Part shown: positions 11,041-23,084 of the stretch, in pieces | How the letters are laid out: every line of letters begins with the position of its first letter | How positions within the stretch are numbered: position 1 is the stretch's first letter | Origin: Perognathus longimembris pacificus | Lineage: Eukaryota; Chordata; Mammalia; Rodentia; Heteromyidae | Direction of reading: 5' to 3' | Length of the DNA: 64,000 nt | Assembly: GCF_023159225.1 (NCBI RefSeq) | Contig: NC_063170.1 | Location: 20,941,735 to 21,005,734, forward strand | The notes under the pieces: generated by a model | What the model was told of the DNA's origin: nothing | What the model saw: only the letters and a program-made list of their open reading frames with translations | Databases searched by the model: none | Position numbers and translations under genes: made by a program

Positions 11041-11648
11041 GAAGTGTGACCACCAACAGATTTACAGAAGTCCTTAGTGATTACAGATAACAGTCCTCAA
11101 GGCTACAAAATAACTATATTATAGCTAGTTACTACAAGGCAATAAACAATAAATTGTCAAGGTTACATCAAAGCTAATGGCTACAAGACTAATGGCTATG
11201 AAGTAACATTCCAGCAAGTTTACCTTTTGGGCTCTCCCATACCTTACCTCATTTTTGTATTTGAGGCTTATTCCTGTTGACCAAATGGGATTTACTGCGG
11301 TTGACTAAACCACATCTTAGATTTTTCTCCAATCAGGTTCTTGCCATAAATCTGTCTGTTTTGAGGACTTACTTCCTAAGGCATCTCTCTGGAATTTTCT
11401 TGTAATGGTTGGTCTGGAGTTTCCCTCACTAAGGGGTTCTGTCTTTGATATTTACTCCTATTCCTGTTATTTAATTTTTTTTTCTGCCTCTGATTTCACA
11501 GTCAGCCCTCTGACTTTTGGGCTATGTGGCTTTAGCCAGTTTACTTAGTCACTCTGAAAGACAAAGTTATTCAGTCATTCACTTTCTCTCTAGGTTACAG
11601 GAAATGAAAAGGTTGAAAAGGGTTCTGTGTTTGTTAAAAAGCTGAGAC
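11041..11648. other. No gene recognised
   Basis: AT-rich sequence with no recognisable coding or repeat signature. Confidence 0.3.
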
Positions 11649-11649
11649 T

Positions 11650-11870
11650 TGGGCTGGGACTATGGCTGAATGGTAGAGTGCTTGCCTAGCATGCATGAAG
11701 CCCTGGGTTTGATTCCTCAGTACAACATAAACAGAAAAGGCCAGAAGTGATGTTGTGGCTCAAGTGGTAGAGTGCTAGCCTTGAGCAAAAAGAAGCTCAG
11801 GGACAGTGTTCAGGCTGTGAGTTCAAGCCCCAAGACTGGCCAAAAAAAAAAGAGAGAGAGAGAGAGAGAA
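11650..11870 (+). mobile_element. IDL-Geo SINE with (GA)n tail
   Basis: Starts GGGCTGGGACTATGGCTG and ends GACTGGCC, poly(A), then (GA)n at about 11852-11868. Confidence 0.8.
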
Positions 11871-11904
11871 TCTCATGGACTTTCCTGCCCTGAATGGCTC
11901 TGAA

Positions 11905-12298
11905 CCATGATCAAGCTGGGCTTTAGTGTTTCATGACTGTAATCCTAGCTACTCAGGAAGTGGAGACCTAGAGGATCTCAGGGTTCAAAGCCAACCTGAG
12001 TAAAAAAGTCAGCCAGACTATCTGACATAACAAGCAAAAAGCCAAGCTGAGCTGGGCACCGGTGGCTCAAGCCTATAATCCTAGCTACCTGGGATGCTGA
12101 GATCTGAGGATCACAGTTCGAAGTCAGCCTAGGCATGAAGTCCATGAGAGTCTTACCAGCAATTAACTACCAAAAAAACAAAAAACAAAAAACTGGAAGC
12201 GGAGCTGCGGTGGCTCAAGTGGTAGAGTGCTAATCTTGAGCAAAAAAGCTCAGGGATAGCACCCAAGCCCTAAGTTCAAGCCCCAGGATGGGCACAAA
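11905..12298 (+). mobile_element. B1-like SINE then B1-Geo SINE
   Basis: A truncated 7SL-like copy (11905-12048) is followed by a complete B1-Geo copy (12049-12298) starting CTGGGCACCGGTGGCTCA. Confidence 0.75.
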
Positions 12299-12358
12299 AA
12301 GGAGGGAGGAAGGAAAGGGAGGGAGGGAGGGAGGAAAGGAAAGGAGGGAGGGAGAGCG
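12299..12358. repeat. Purine (GGGA/GGAA) microsatellite
   Basis: Imperfect GGGA/GGAA repeat directly at the tail of a B1-Geo SINE. Confidence 0.85.
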
Positions 12359-13480
12359 AGCAAGCCAGACTTGGAGGTATAGTAAGCAGCATCTTAGTGC
12401 TGGAAAATGGGCTATCAGTATTATTGGGGTCCAATCTGGTAAGAAAAGTGGAGGCTCAGAGAAGTTCAGTGGTTTGCCAGGCCATACAAGCAGTAAGGAG
12501 TGAAGTGGGTTGTGAATTAGGACTTCTGGACACCCAAACTCACACAGAGGTAGGCTTCTGAAGTCACCCCCTCAGAACAGAGGAGCAGATTGGTCCCAAC
12601 CACTAGCCAAGAAATTCTTTGAACATCAAATAGCATTAGCCCAATAGCTGGGGGGCACTAACTGTTGGTTTTAATTATAAGTCAGCCAGGCCTCATTTCT
12701 TCCCATCCTGCAAACTTGGGACTCCACCCTCACCCTTGTGTGGGCACCTGGGGCCAGAGTGGGGTGGGGTGGGGATGGGGGCGGCATTACTTCATCCTAA
12801 TCCAAAGCTCCTGCTCTCTTCATCTACCAGACAATTCCCTCCAAAGCTCTAGTCACCTGACAAGTTGAAATTGTCAGGGACTGGCATTTGAATGAGAAGC
12901 AGATTCAGTCTGATCTTGCAAAGAACATACAAATATCCCCTGCCAGGTCCCATCTGAGATCTCTGAGAGAGAGTCCCGTCTGAGTCCCAGTGCAGCCTGA
13001 ATGACTGGGAGTTCCCCAAGCCAGGTAAACTGTGTGATTCAGTTGACAGTCTTCTATGCGTACCTTGCATCAAGTTTACTGTTGGTAATTCTCTCATTTT
13101 TCATTACTTTGTTTTTCATATGTAGATGTAAATTTTCTTGTTGAATAAAAAAAATGATTTTTGTGTGTGGCCTTCTTTAAATTCACACACTTCTTTTTGA
13201 GACAGGGGCTTGGCTATGTGTGTCTCCATGCCTGCCTCCTTTTCTTTTTCTTCTTACTAACTCATTTTTACCAAAATTTACATTTGTGACTGTAGAAAGT
13301 AATTTCTATAGTAATTTCTATCTACATTGGGGAATTTGAGGAACTCCACAGGAGATTCAAACAACTGGAGTTGCATTTCATGCCCTGTAGTCACCTTATT
13401 TAGGCAATACTCAGATTTGAAATCAGGGCCTCAGGGATTGCTAGACTTGCTACACAGCCACGTCACCACCCCTAGTTTTT
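12359..13480. other. No gene recognised
   Basis: Unique-looking sequence. I see no exon-like or repeat consensus in it. Confidence 0.3.
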
Positions 13481-13483
13481 GTT

Positions 13484-13606
13484 TTGTTTTTTTTTCTCGT
13501 TTTGAGATTGGATCTTGCTATGTAGTCCAGGCTGGCCTTGATCTCTCAATCCTCCTTCCTCAGCCTTCTAAGTGCAGTGATCTACAGGCCTGTACTATCC
13601 CTGGCT
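13484..13606 (-). mobile_element. B1 SINE
   Basis: Contains TATGTAGTCCAGGCTGGCCT, the classical reversed B1 block, after a T-rich tail. Confidence 0.8.
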
Positions 13607-13617
13607 TCATACCCTGT

Positions 13618-13836
13618 AGTGTGTATGTACGTGTGTGGTGTGTGCCAGTACCTAGGCTTGAACTAAGGGCCTTGGTGCTGTTTCTTAGCTCTTTTGCTTA
13701 TAGCCAGTGCACTTGAGCCACAGCTCTGCTTTCAACATTTTGATGGTTAATTGGAGATTTAAGAATCTCAGACTTTCCTGCCCAGGGCTTCAAATTGTGA
13801 TCTAGGATTACAAGCCTGAGCCACAGGAACCTGACT
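13618..13836 (-). mobile_element. B1-Geo SINE with TG-rich tail
   Basis: Has a GTGTGTG-rich tail, GGCTTGAACTAAGGGCC, the linker GGTTAATTGGAGA and a reversed 7SL end. Confidence 0.7.
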
Positions 13837-14124
13837 ATACTCATCTTCCTACCCCCTAGACTGACTCAGCTGACCCCTTTGCCTGGTGTTCTATCAACTG
13901 AGCCATGCCTCCAACCTCTGGTCACTTTTTAAAATTAGCATGAATTGAACAGAGGAGCTTCAGTGTGATATTTAGAACACAAAATACCCACCCCTCTTCC
14001 TGTCTCCCTCTTTCGGTGGGTTTCAAAACAGTATTTTCTTACATACACATATGCTTCTGAAATATTCACCCTACTCTATCTTCTGGTACCTCTCCCAGAA
14101 ACACCCCTTTCATAAATGTTTTGC

Positions 14125-14455
14125 TGTATGGAAGTTTGAATTCAGGGTCTTGAGCTGGCTGGCACTGTACCACTTGATTCCTTCCTCCTGCAAAGTGTGT
14201 GTGTGCCAGCAACACGGATTGAACTCAGAGAACCATGCACTAAGCTTCTCCACTGCTGCCCTGCTCCTGCCCGCCTGCCCCCCCCCCCCCCCCCAACAAT
14301 TGGACTTCCACCATCTGAGCTTTGCCTCCAGTTCTTTCACCTTTTCTTTGAGGGGGGAAGGCTGCTTAGTCTCTCGCACTTTCTGCACTCCCAAATTCCA
14401 GGTCTCAGCCTCCTAGTCACCAGGATTACAGGAGTGAGCCACCTAGAACCCCAAT
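14125..14455 (-). mobile_element. Diverged SINE pair (reverse) with poly(C)
   Basis: Two blocks of GAATTCAGGG/TTGAACTCAG type, a poly(C) run at about 14279-14294, and GGATTACAGGAGTGAGCCACC. Confidence 0.45.
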
Positions 14456-14523
14456 CTCTCACCCCAGCCCCTTTATTTCCAAGGTGCACAAAGAAAACCA
14501 GAGTCAGAATCAAATCAACCATT

Positions 14524-14529
14524 TTTATT
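14524..14529 (-). terminator. MT2 poly(A) signal
   Basis: AATAAA on the - strand, about 120 bp past the MT2 stop codon. Confidence 0.8.
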
Positions 14530-14650
14530 CTCAGCCATACATGTTATAGAAACAGGAATGGAGCCTGGGTCTGGGATGTGAAAAAGAAAAACTTTAAAAA
14601 AAGGTTTGTACAATGGCTCTATTTACACGTGGGGGCAGGGGATCCCCACA

Positions 14651-15262
<612 letters not shown>

Positions 15263-15360
15263 GGCGAGCGCAGCGGTACGGGTGCGGAGACAGACACGCA
15301 ACGAAGAGCAGAATTCGGAACCGAAGGAGGCGTTGTGGGGCGCAGCGCGCGCGCGCTGAC

Positions 15361-15466
15361 TTTATAGCGCAAGGAACCGGGCCGAGCGCAAAGGCTCCGC
15401 CCGGGCGGGTGCCGCCCCCCCCGGGCCCCCGCTGAGTCACGCGCGCTGCGCACGGCGCCGGGCGCA
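15361..15466 (-). promoter_or_regulatory. MT2 promoter: TATA, MREs, AP-1 site
   Basis: TATAAA is at 15361-15366 on the - strand, 99 bp from the ATG. An exact MRE (TGCGCTCGGCCC on the - strand) is at 15379-15390. MRE cores with 11 of 12 matches are at 15447-15458 and 15455-15466. A TGAGTCA AP-1 site is at 15433-15439. The cluster is that of a classical metal- and stress-inducible MT promoter within a CpG island. Confidence 0.8.
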
Positions 15467-15579
15467 CTGGGTGCAGAAGGGGAACGCGCCGTGCTGCCCT
15501 CGGTACCGGCGCCCGCCCCGCCCCTCAGACTGCGAGCGGATCACTCGGGCCGCACGTCTACTCTGCCTTCCCTTTCCCC

Positions 15580-17060
15580 TCGGGCCGTGCGCGGACCCCC
15601 CGTGCCCGAGCGGGGTGCACATTACCCCCGGCTGTGTTGGAACCTTTAGTGCGGGCGCTGAGCCCACTCCCTTGGGCCGCGTGTGCCGACCCCTGGGCCG
15701 TGTTCGGATTTCTCGGGCTCGGCGCAGCCCCCGTCCCCTCTGGCCCTGAGTAATGGGAACTCCCAGTTCTGGGCGCGGATCCTACGCCTTTGGGCGTGGA
15801 CGAATTTCCCTCCAGGTTGTGTGAGTATCCCTGGGGATGGGGGGGGGGGACTGACCCGCCCCCTCGGGCAGTGTGTGCGGACCCCTTCGGGCGGTATGCG
15901 GAAGCCACGGGCCAGGCACTAAGCCATCACGCCATCCCCGCCCCCGCTGTGTGCCGCCCCAGGGCGCTGCGTGCGGATCCACGGGGCCGTGTGCCAACCC
16001 CGCCCCCGTTGAGCCGCGTGCGGATACCAGGGGCAGTGCGCCGACCCCGCCTCCTAGGGCAGTGTGCGGCTACCTGGGGCCGTGCGCCCATCCCCGCCCC
16101 CTACGGCCGCGTGCGGATACGAGGGGCCGTGCGCCGACCCCGCCTCCTAGGGCCGCGTGCGGATATCTGGGGCCGTGCGCCGACCCCGCCTCCTAGGGCC
16201 GCGTGCGGACACCTGGGGCCGTGCGCCCATCCCCGCCCCCTAGGGCCGTGTGCGGATACCTGGGGCCGTGCGCCGACCCCGCCCCCTAGGGCCGTGTGCG
16301 GATACCTGGGGCCGTGCGCCGACCCCGCCCCCTAGGGCCGTGTGCGGATACCTGGGGCCGTGCGCCCATCCCCGCCCCCTAGGGCCGTGTGCGGTTACCT
16401 GGGGCCGTGCGCCCATCCCCGCCCCCTAGGGCCGCGTGCGGATCCCCGGGGCCGTGCGCCCGTCTCCGCCCGATCGAGCCGTGTGCTGATCCCTGGGGCC
16501 GTGCGCCCATCCCCGCCTTCTAGGGCCGTGTGCGGATTCCCAGAACGTGCGCCATCCCCGCTCCCTCGGGCCGTGTGTGGATCCCCTGGCCGAGCGCCGT
16601 CCCTGCCCCTGGGGCTGTGTGCGGATTTCCGGGCGGTCCAGTGACCTCACCACCCCCCCCCCCTTCCAATTCCAACCCCGTGTCTAGGAACATTCTGAGT
16701 CCGGGCGCCGACCCCGCTCCCTGGGGCCGTACGCGGGATCTCCGGGCGGTGCACTGACCTCACCCCCCACCCCCCTCCAATTCCGGCTGTGTGTGTAGGA
16801 GCACTCTAAATCTGTGCGCCAATCCCGCACCCTGGGGCCGTGTGCGGATCCCCGGGCATTGCGCCGACCCTGCCCTCTGGGGCTGTGTGCGGACCCTCTG
16901 GGGCAGTATGTGGATCCCCATGCGGTTCCCACGGGCTGAGCACTAAGCAGCCACACCACCCCCTCTCACCCCCCCACCATGAGTGCCAACCCCGCCCCCT
17001 GGGGCTGCGTACCTAGGAGCCCTCGAGTCTGTGCGCCCACTCTCGCCTCCCCCACTCTGC
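15580..17060. repeat. GC-rich minisatellite, 46-47 bp unit
   Basis: The best-conserved copies run from about 15990 to 16530. The unit reads GTGTGCGGATACCTGGGGCC, then GTGCGCCGACCCC or GTGCGCCCATCCCC, then GCCCCCTAGGGCC. The GA/CAT difference makes units of 46 or 47 bp. Successive copies start at 16248, 16294, 16340 and 16387. Sequence on both sides (15580-15990, 16530-17060) is a degenerate version. Six copies carry the MRE core TGCGCCC, at 16083, 16222, 16361, 16408, 16455 and 16502. Long open frames here are by-products of stop-poor repeat units. Confidence 0.9.
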
Positions 17061-17129
17061 TGACTCCTCCAGGGCCGCGCGGACCCCTGGGCCATCGCCG
17101 ACCCTTCCCAGTTCCCCAGCCCTGTGCTT

Positions 17130-17510
17130 GCCCCTTTCTTCCATGCCACTCTCCTCTCCCCGTCGCTTGCTGTGTTCGCCCCCTCAACCTTCCCCCCACC
17201 CACACTTCCCAGTCCTCACTTCTCCCCCTCCCACACCTCCTCCCACCCCACACCCCCCCTCCACACATGTCCCAGTACCCACTCCTCCCCCTCCCATTCC
17301 TCACCCCACCCCACACTTCCCAGTACCCACTCCTCCCCCTCCCACACCTTCCCCTCCCACTCCTCCCCCCCTCCTCACCTCACCCCACATCTCCCAGTAC
17401 CCACTCCTCCCCCTCCCACACCTCCTTCTCCCACTCCTCTCCCTCCCACTCCTCACCCCACCCCACACCTCCCTGTCCCCACTCCTCCCCCTCTCCGCCC
17501 TGCCTCTGGC
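17130..17510. repeat. Pyrimidine-rich degenerate tandem repeat
   Basis: About 380 bp of CCCACTCCTCCCCCTCCCACACCT-like units, nearly free of G on this strand. Confidence 0.85.
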
Positions 17511-18720
17511 CCTCCCTTCGGGGCCTGCATCTGGGGGACGCTGGTCTGGGGATCCCCCTGGCTTGAAAACTGCTGGAAGTGCTAGACCCGTGACCGAACC
17601 CTGGACTAGGTCCAGACTGATGTGGCCTCGGATGAAACTGCCCTCTGCGCACTGAGTACTTACATATACAACAGAGACCGAAATACATGGATTATGTACG
17701 AGATCTCATTTAATCCTGTGACACCCAGGGGGTAGGACTCTCCAGTTGCCTCTTATTATTTTGACTTTTGTTGGTAGTGGGATTTGAACTCAGTACCTCA
17801 TGCTTGCTAGGCACCCTATGATCCCCGTTTTGGAGATGAGAATGTTGGGGTCACAGAGCGAATGGGCAGAATATAGGGATGCAGATACTAAAGGCAGTCC
17901 TGGACATCAGCAGTGACAGAGAACAAAGATGAAGAAGCCTTATGCGGGAGAAGCTCATTCCTGGAGGCAGGTGCAGACATGAAGAGGGAAAACTGCTACA
18001 GTGGGGGCTCTTAGAATTACGGGACCCCCTAATTCAGCCAGGGAGGAGGAGGAGGGCCTCCTAGGTGGATCAACCATGCCTTGAGCCTGAGAGCCTGAGG
18101 CATGTGCCAAGCAGTTGTGTAGACAGCTGGCTACCCAGAAACGCATGAAAGGAAAACACCCATGTGTAGGCGGCAGCGCCCAAATTCCTCCAACCCAGAA
18201 AGCATGTGTCTGGCACTGCGTTAGTCTGCCCAAAGTGTGTCATCCAAGGACTTAGGAAATGGTTACTGGAAGCTTCCTGGCAGGCTTAGGGAAGGCAGGA
18301 GCCAGTGAAGGGGTGGATGTGACAGGACAGCCTGTCCTAGCAGCCCTTACTGTAAGTTCCTGGGGAAATGTCTTCCTAGCTCAGATCAGACTCTTCCTGG
18401 AGCCCTCCTGACCCCGTGCCCCGGAAGCTGGTGGAATTTGCTGATCAACAGCCAGTTCTTTTCCTTCCTGGAACTTTCCATGACTGTAATGCGTATGCAT
18501 TTGTATAATCCCTGATTGATTTCTTCTTATTATTTTGACAAGATTTCCATTTAGGGACTCACACATATTATTAGGCAAGCATTGAGCCACTTGCCAAGCC
18601 CCAGAGACCTTGATTGATTTGTCTCCCTCCTCACCCCTGTCCAAAGCAGAAAACACAGAGCAGTTGTTGCCACCTTTCCCAGCACAGGGCCAGGTGTAGT
18701 GGCACACTCTTTTATTCCTA
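17511..18720. other. No gene recognised
   Basis: Unique-looking sequence with a short tRNA-SINE-like fragment (about 17762-17825, GGGATTTGAACTCAGTACCT). Confidence 0.35.
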
Positions 18721-18724
18721 ACAC

Positions 18725-18978
18725 TTTATATTTTTTGGTACCAGTTCTGGGGCTTGAACTCAGGACCTGGACACTGTCCCTGAGCTTTTTCGTCAAAGGC
18801 TATCTACCACTTGCGTCACAGCTCCAATTCTGGCTCTATTTTTTTTTTTTTTGGTAGCTAATTGGATATAAGAGTCTCATAGACTTTCCTGCCTAGGCTG
18901 GCTTTGAACTGTGATCCTCAAATTTCAGCCTCCTGAGTAGCTAGGATTATAGGTGTGAACATAATGGCACTTGACTTC
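18725..18978 (-). mobile_element. B1-Geo SINE
   Basis: Includes GGGGCTTGAACTCAGGACCT and CTCCTGAGTAGCTAGGATTA. Confidence 0.75.
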
Positions 18979-19136
18979 TTGGCATTCTTGAAAAGGGTAA
19001 ATTTAGTTAAAAAGCTGAAAGGTTCTGTAGATTACAGTCCACCTTGGAGAACATCTTGCAGTGGAAGGCATTGCTGGCTTGGCCAGCTGAGACAAGACTA
19101 TGGAAAATGCTAGACTGTTAAAAAAAAAAAATTCTA

Positions 19137-19348
19137 GGGCTGGGAATATGGCCTAGTGGCAAGAGTGCTTGCCTCCTACACATGAAACTCTCGGTTCGAT
19201 TCCCCAGCACCACATATATGGAAAACGGCCAGAAGGGGCGCTGTGGCTCAGGTGGCAGAGTGCTAGCCTTGAGCGGGAAGAAGCCAGGGATGGTGCTCAG
19301 GCCCTGAGTCCAAGGCCCAGGACTGGCCAAAAAATAAATAAATAAATT
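19137..19348 (+). mobile_element. IDL-Geo SINE
   Basis: Starts GGGCTGGGAATATGGCCTAG and ends GGACTGGCC plus an AAATAAATAAATAAA tail. Confidence 0.85.
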
Positions 19349-19678
19349 CTAGCTGTCTTTTGTTGTTGGTGTTTGGTTTTACTTTTTTTTTTTTTCTTCT
19401 TGGGGGTTAGAGGAGAGTGCAGAAAGGGAGCGAGGAAGGGTGAATAAATGCAATCGTGCTATTTGGTATACACTATGTGAAAAACGATCTATGTAACTTG
19501 TAGGGAGGGACAGGAGGAGGATAAGTATTCACTACCTGACTTATGAAATAGTAGCCCCTCTGTACACCTTAATAATAACAATGAAATTACTTAAAACCCA
19601 GCTGTAGAGAATAGAATATCTTGCCTCCACCCTTCCCAGTTATTGATAATATTAGTGTGCGTATGAAGGGGGGCAAAT

Positions 19679-19961
19679 GTTAAGAGACAGACCTAATTAA
19701 TGACAGTTTCAGATCTGCCATGATTCAGTGGGTCTTCTCTGATTGGCCAGTTGTTTTACACCTCATTTGCATAGGAGCAACCAATCAGTGACACTCAAGA
19801 TGTAAAAACCCCTAGACCCCAGAAAAAAGTAGAGATCACACAATTGATCAGGATAGATGGCACACAGAGCAGCAGAGGCCTCAGGTGAAATAATTCTCTC
19901 AGAGTTCTTCTCTCTTGTCTTCCATTGTTCTAAATCGCATTATTCAGTCCCTGAGACAACA
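19679..19961 (+). mobile_element. Possible solo LTR
   Basis: Bounded by TGTTAAGAGACAG and CTGAGACAACA, with two CCAAT-type boxes (GATTGGCC, ACCAATCAG) and an octamer ATTTGCAT. The layout is LTR-like, but I found no target-site duplication. Confidence 0.45.
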
Positions 19962-20700
19962 TCCTGAGAAGGCTATGCCAGTAGTGTGGGCAGTAGAGGT
20001 GCAACACTGGCAGCCATTTATTGTCTGCTGCTGAGCTTCTACACTAAGCAGGCCTTGCTTATTACAGGACTGCAACACTAGTGGCTGCTGCCAGTTGTAG
20101 AGCCATAGATGTGAATGGGTTCTGGCTACCTTAAGCCACTGTGGAAAGAAACTTTCCAAATTCTGCATCACTGGAAAGAGGTAGAGACAGGAGGATCTTG
20201 AGTTTAAAGCTACCCAGGGCTCCACAGTGAGATGGTATGTTTGGGAGTGAAGAACAAAGAGAACTGGTGATGTAGAGAACTTGCCTAGTATGTGCAAGGT
20301 CATGGGGTCAATTCTAGCACTATAAAAGGAAAAATATTGTCCAGTGATGTAATGAAGAGAATTTTGTTTTGTGCTTCCCTTCCTGGTTTCCAGTTCCTCT
20401 TAGGTCTCTGGTTGCAAAATGAAAGAAAAGTTTTCACTACCCTGAAACCTGACTCTTAAGTGGAAATACTAAGCAGAGCAGCAGTGGTGAGCTGTCAGGA
20501 CTAGATTCTCATGGGTAGATCTTGGGATGGCAGTGTACCAGGCCACCTCTGAGCCTCAGATTTGAGTGCACTAGAATTTAAGGGTCATAGCTACAGGTTT
20601 AATTTTCTTTTATTATTTATTATATTTCTTTTTTCAAGTTTCTTTGTTTTGTTTTCATAGTTGCAAATAGTCTATTTTGATAGTATTCAACTTCCTTTCC
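19962..20700. other. No gene recognised
   Basis: Unique-looking sequence. A weak tRNA-like motif occurs near 20255-20325 (GTAGAGAACTTGCCTAGTAT). Confidence 0.3.
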
Positions 20701-20712
20701 CCACCCCCTTTG

Positions 20713-20900
20713 TTGTGGGGCTTGAACCCAAAGTTGGGGCTCTGTCCCTGAGCTTCTTTTGCTCAAGGCTAGCACTCTACCACTTGGGCCACAGCATCAC
20801 TTCTGCCTCTTTCTGTTTTTATGTGGTACTGAGGAATCGAACCCAGGGCTTCATGCATGCTAGGCAAGCACTCTACCACTAAGCCACATTCCCAGCCCCC
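20713..20900 (-). mobile_element. IDL-Geo SINE
   Basis: Reverse copy ending in CTAAGCCACATTCCCAGCCCC. Confidence 0.85.
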
Positions 20901-22246
20901 AATAATTTTCTTTTTTTGCTTCAATCATTCTGGGTAGAATCCTACTTTCAAGGAAGAACACCCCAGGGCTAGGTCCACTGTGGGGTTTTAAGACATCCAA
21001 GTGTTACAGTGTCCTAAGATTCACAGGAGCTGTACCAGAAAGATGAGAGTGGGAGGCAGGCTCAGTCTGGAAGAGAACAGTTCTCATCAAAATGTTGACT
21101 GTGGTTGCACTGGTTATCTGTAGCTATGCAACAGATTGCTCATAATTTAGCGATTTCAAACAACAACCCATTTATCTTCTCTCTCCTGCTTTTAGGAGTC
21201 AGGTTTGGGGCAGAGGGTGAGTGGGGTGACTATCTTGTTCTGTGGCACACTGACTGAGGTCACGTAGCAGTATTCAGTGGAAGCTGTCTGGAGGCTTGAA
21301 GATGATTTCACCTGGACTGTTTTTCTTGTTTGTTTGTTTGTATCAGCGCTGGGGCTAGAGCCCAGGGTGCATGGTAGGTAGGAGCCATACACCACTAGGC
21401 TATAGACCCCCAAAGTCCTTTCTTGCAATGAACACTGGCCAGAAAATACAGAACACCAATTCCATTACTGCAACTATAGAAACAGGCTGGCACATGCCAA
21501 CATTCATTTGCATGGACATCAGAGGGTTAGGTGCCTTCTCCCCCTGGTGAGATTCTGTGATTGTGCCTCCCATCCAGGTGCCCTCTGCTTGATCTTGGTT
21601 TTTCTTCCTCCTCTTCCTGCAGACCTGGCCTTCATTACTTATCTATTGCTACATAAAAACCAGTGCACAACTTAGCACCTTAAGATGACACATATTTATG
21701 ATGACATATATTATCACACATGTAGTTTTTTTGGGGGCAAGATTCAGGTGTGGTTAAATTGGGCCTTCTGGCAGATGACAATAAAAGTGCCAGTCAAGGG
21801 TACAGTCATCCCAAGGGACAGCTGGGGCAGGACTCGCTTGGGAGCTCCCTCACATGGTGGTTGGCAGGATTTCAGTCTTGTGGGCTACTGTACCAAGGCC
21901 TGGGACCTACATAAGCTATGGGTGGAGGATCTTCTAGGCACCTTGGGTTTCTCCATAGACATCTCATAGTGGAAAGGCAGAAGAGGAGGGCCATGGAGGG
22001 TGTCAGTGAACGAGAGGGCAAGCACAACAGATGTGACAGCCCTTTAGTCACTCATCCTTAGTGAAAGATAGTGGTGCTGTGTGTGTACAAAGGGGTGTGC
22101 AAGGTATGGGATTCTAACTTCATGGGCCCAAATGGTCACATGATGGCAACTCAGGGCAGGATATGTCCCTTCCACTCCCTTGCTGTATGGTCACAAGGCA
22201 AGAAGAAGCCTTTCATGTGGAAACGTCAGAAAAGAAATGCCATTGT
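20901..22246. other. No gene recognised
   Basis: Mostly unique-looking. A tRNA-derived SINE fragment in reverse lies at about 21330-21415. Confidence 0.3.
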
Positions 22247-22790
22247 TACCGGGCACTGGTGGCTCACGCCTGTAGTCCAAGCTATTCAGGAGGCTGAGAT
22301 CTGAGGATCGTGGTTTGAAGCCAGCTAGGGCAGGAAAGTCTGTGAGACTCTTATCTCCAATTAACCACCCAAAAGCCAGAAGTGGAGCTGTGGCTCAAAT
22401 GGTAAAGTGCTAGCCTTAAGCAAAAAAGCTCAGCTCAGCGACAGTACCTAGGCTCTGAGTTCAAGCCACAGGAGGCACAAAAACAAAAAATAAAATTGCA
22501 CATGCCTATAATCCCAAATACACAGTAGAGGTTGGAGGATGGTGGTCTAAGGCTGTATCTGAACTGGCCACTGGTGGCTCACACCTGTAATCCTAGCCAC
22601 TTAGAAGGCAGAGATTTGAAAATTGAGATTTGGAAGCAACATGAATTCTCCAATTAACCAGCAAAAAGCCAGAAATATGGAGATGTGACTCAAGTGGCAG
22701 AACTTAAAAACTTTTAGAAAGAAAGCTGAGCAAAAGCACAAGGCCTTGATTCAAGCCCCAGTATAAGTACAAGGAAACAACCTTCCCCTC
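22247..22790 (+). mobile_element. Two B1-Geo SINEs and a B1 fragment
   Basis: The first copy (22247-22495) starts CCGGGCACTGGTGGCTCACG. A short B1-like piece follows (about 22496-22555), then a second B1-Geo copy (22565-22780). Confidence 0.75.
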
Positions 22791-23084
22791 CCACACAAAA
22801 TATTTGCATAAAGAAGTCACCTGGTTCAGGCCATGCTCAGTGAGGGGATTCCACAAAGACACCAACTGGGATTGCTGGGGCCATCTTCAAAGTGGCTCTC
22901 TTGGACGAAGGCCATGATTTGTTGTCTGACTTCAGGCTCTTTGTCCCTGCTGCTCCCGGGGTCTAAAACTCTCTGATTCTCACCGCACATGGATCTGTCA
23001 GGATTCTGTTTGAAGGCTATTTTCCCAGAAGGCCTTCCTGAACCCTAACACTGCCTGAGTCCCTCTGTCACCAGCAAGTACATT

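Noticed and set aside
15990..16530. CRISPR-like array
   Set aside because: Units are contiguous with no unique spacers, and the genome is mammalian.
15790..16644. Open frames of 100-181 codons on the + strand (proline/arginine-rich)
   Set aside because: They come from translating the stop-poor GC minisatellite; the peptide repeats follow the DNA unit and there are no gene signals.
17124..17655. Open frames of 150-195 codons in the pyrimidine-rich tract
   Set aside because: Low-complexity Pro/Ser/His peptides produced by simple sequence.
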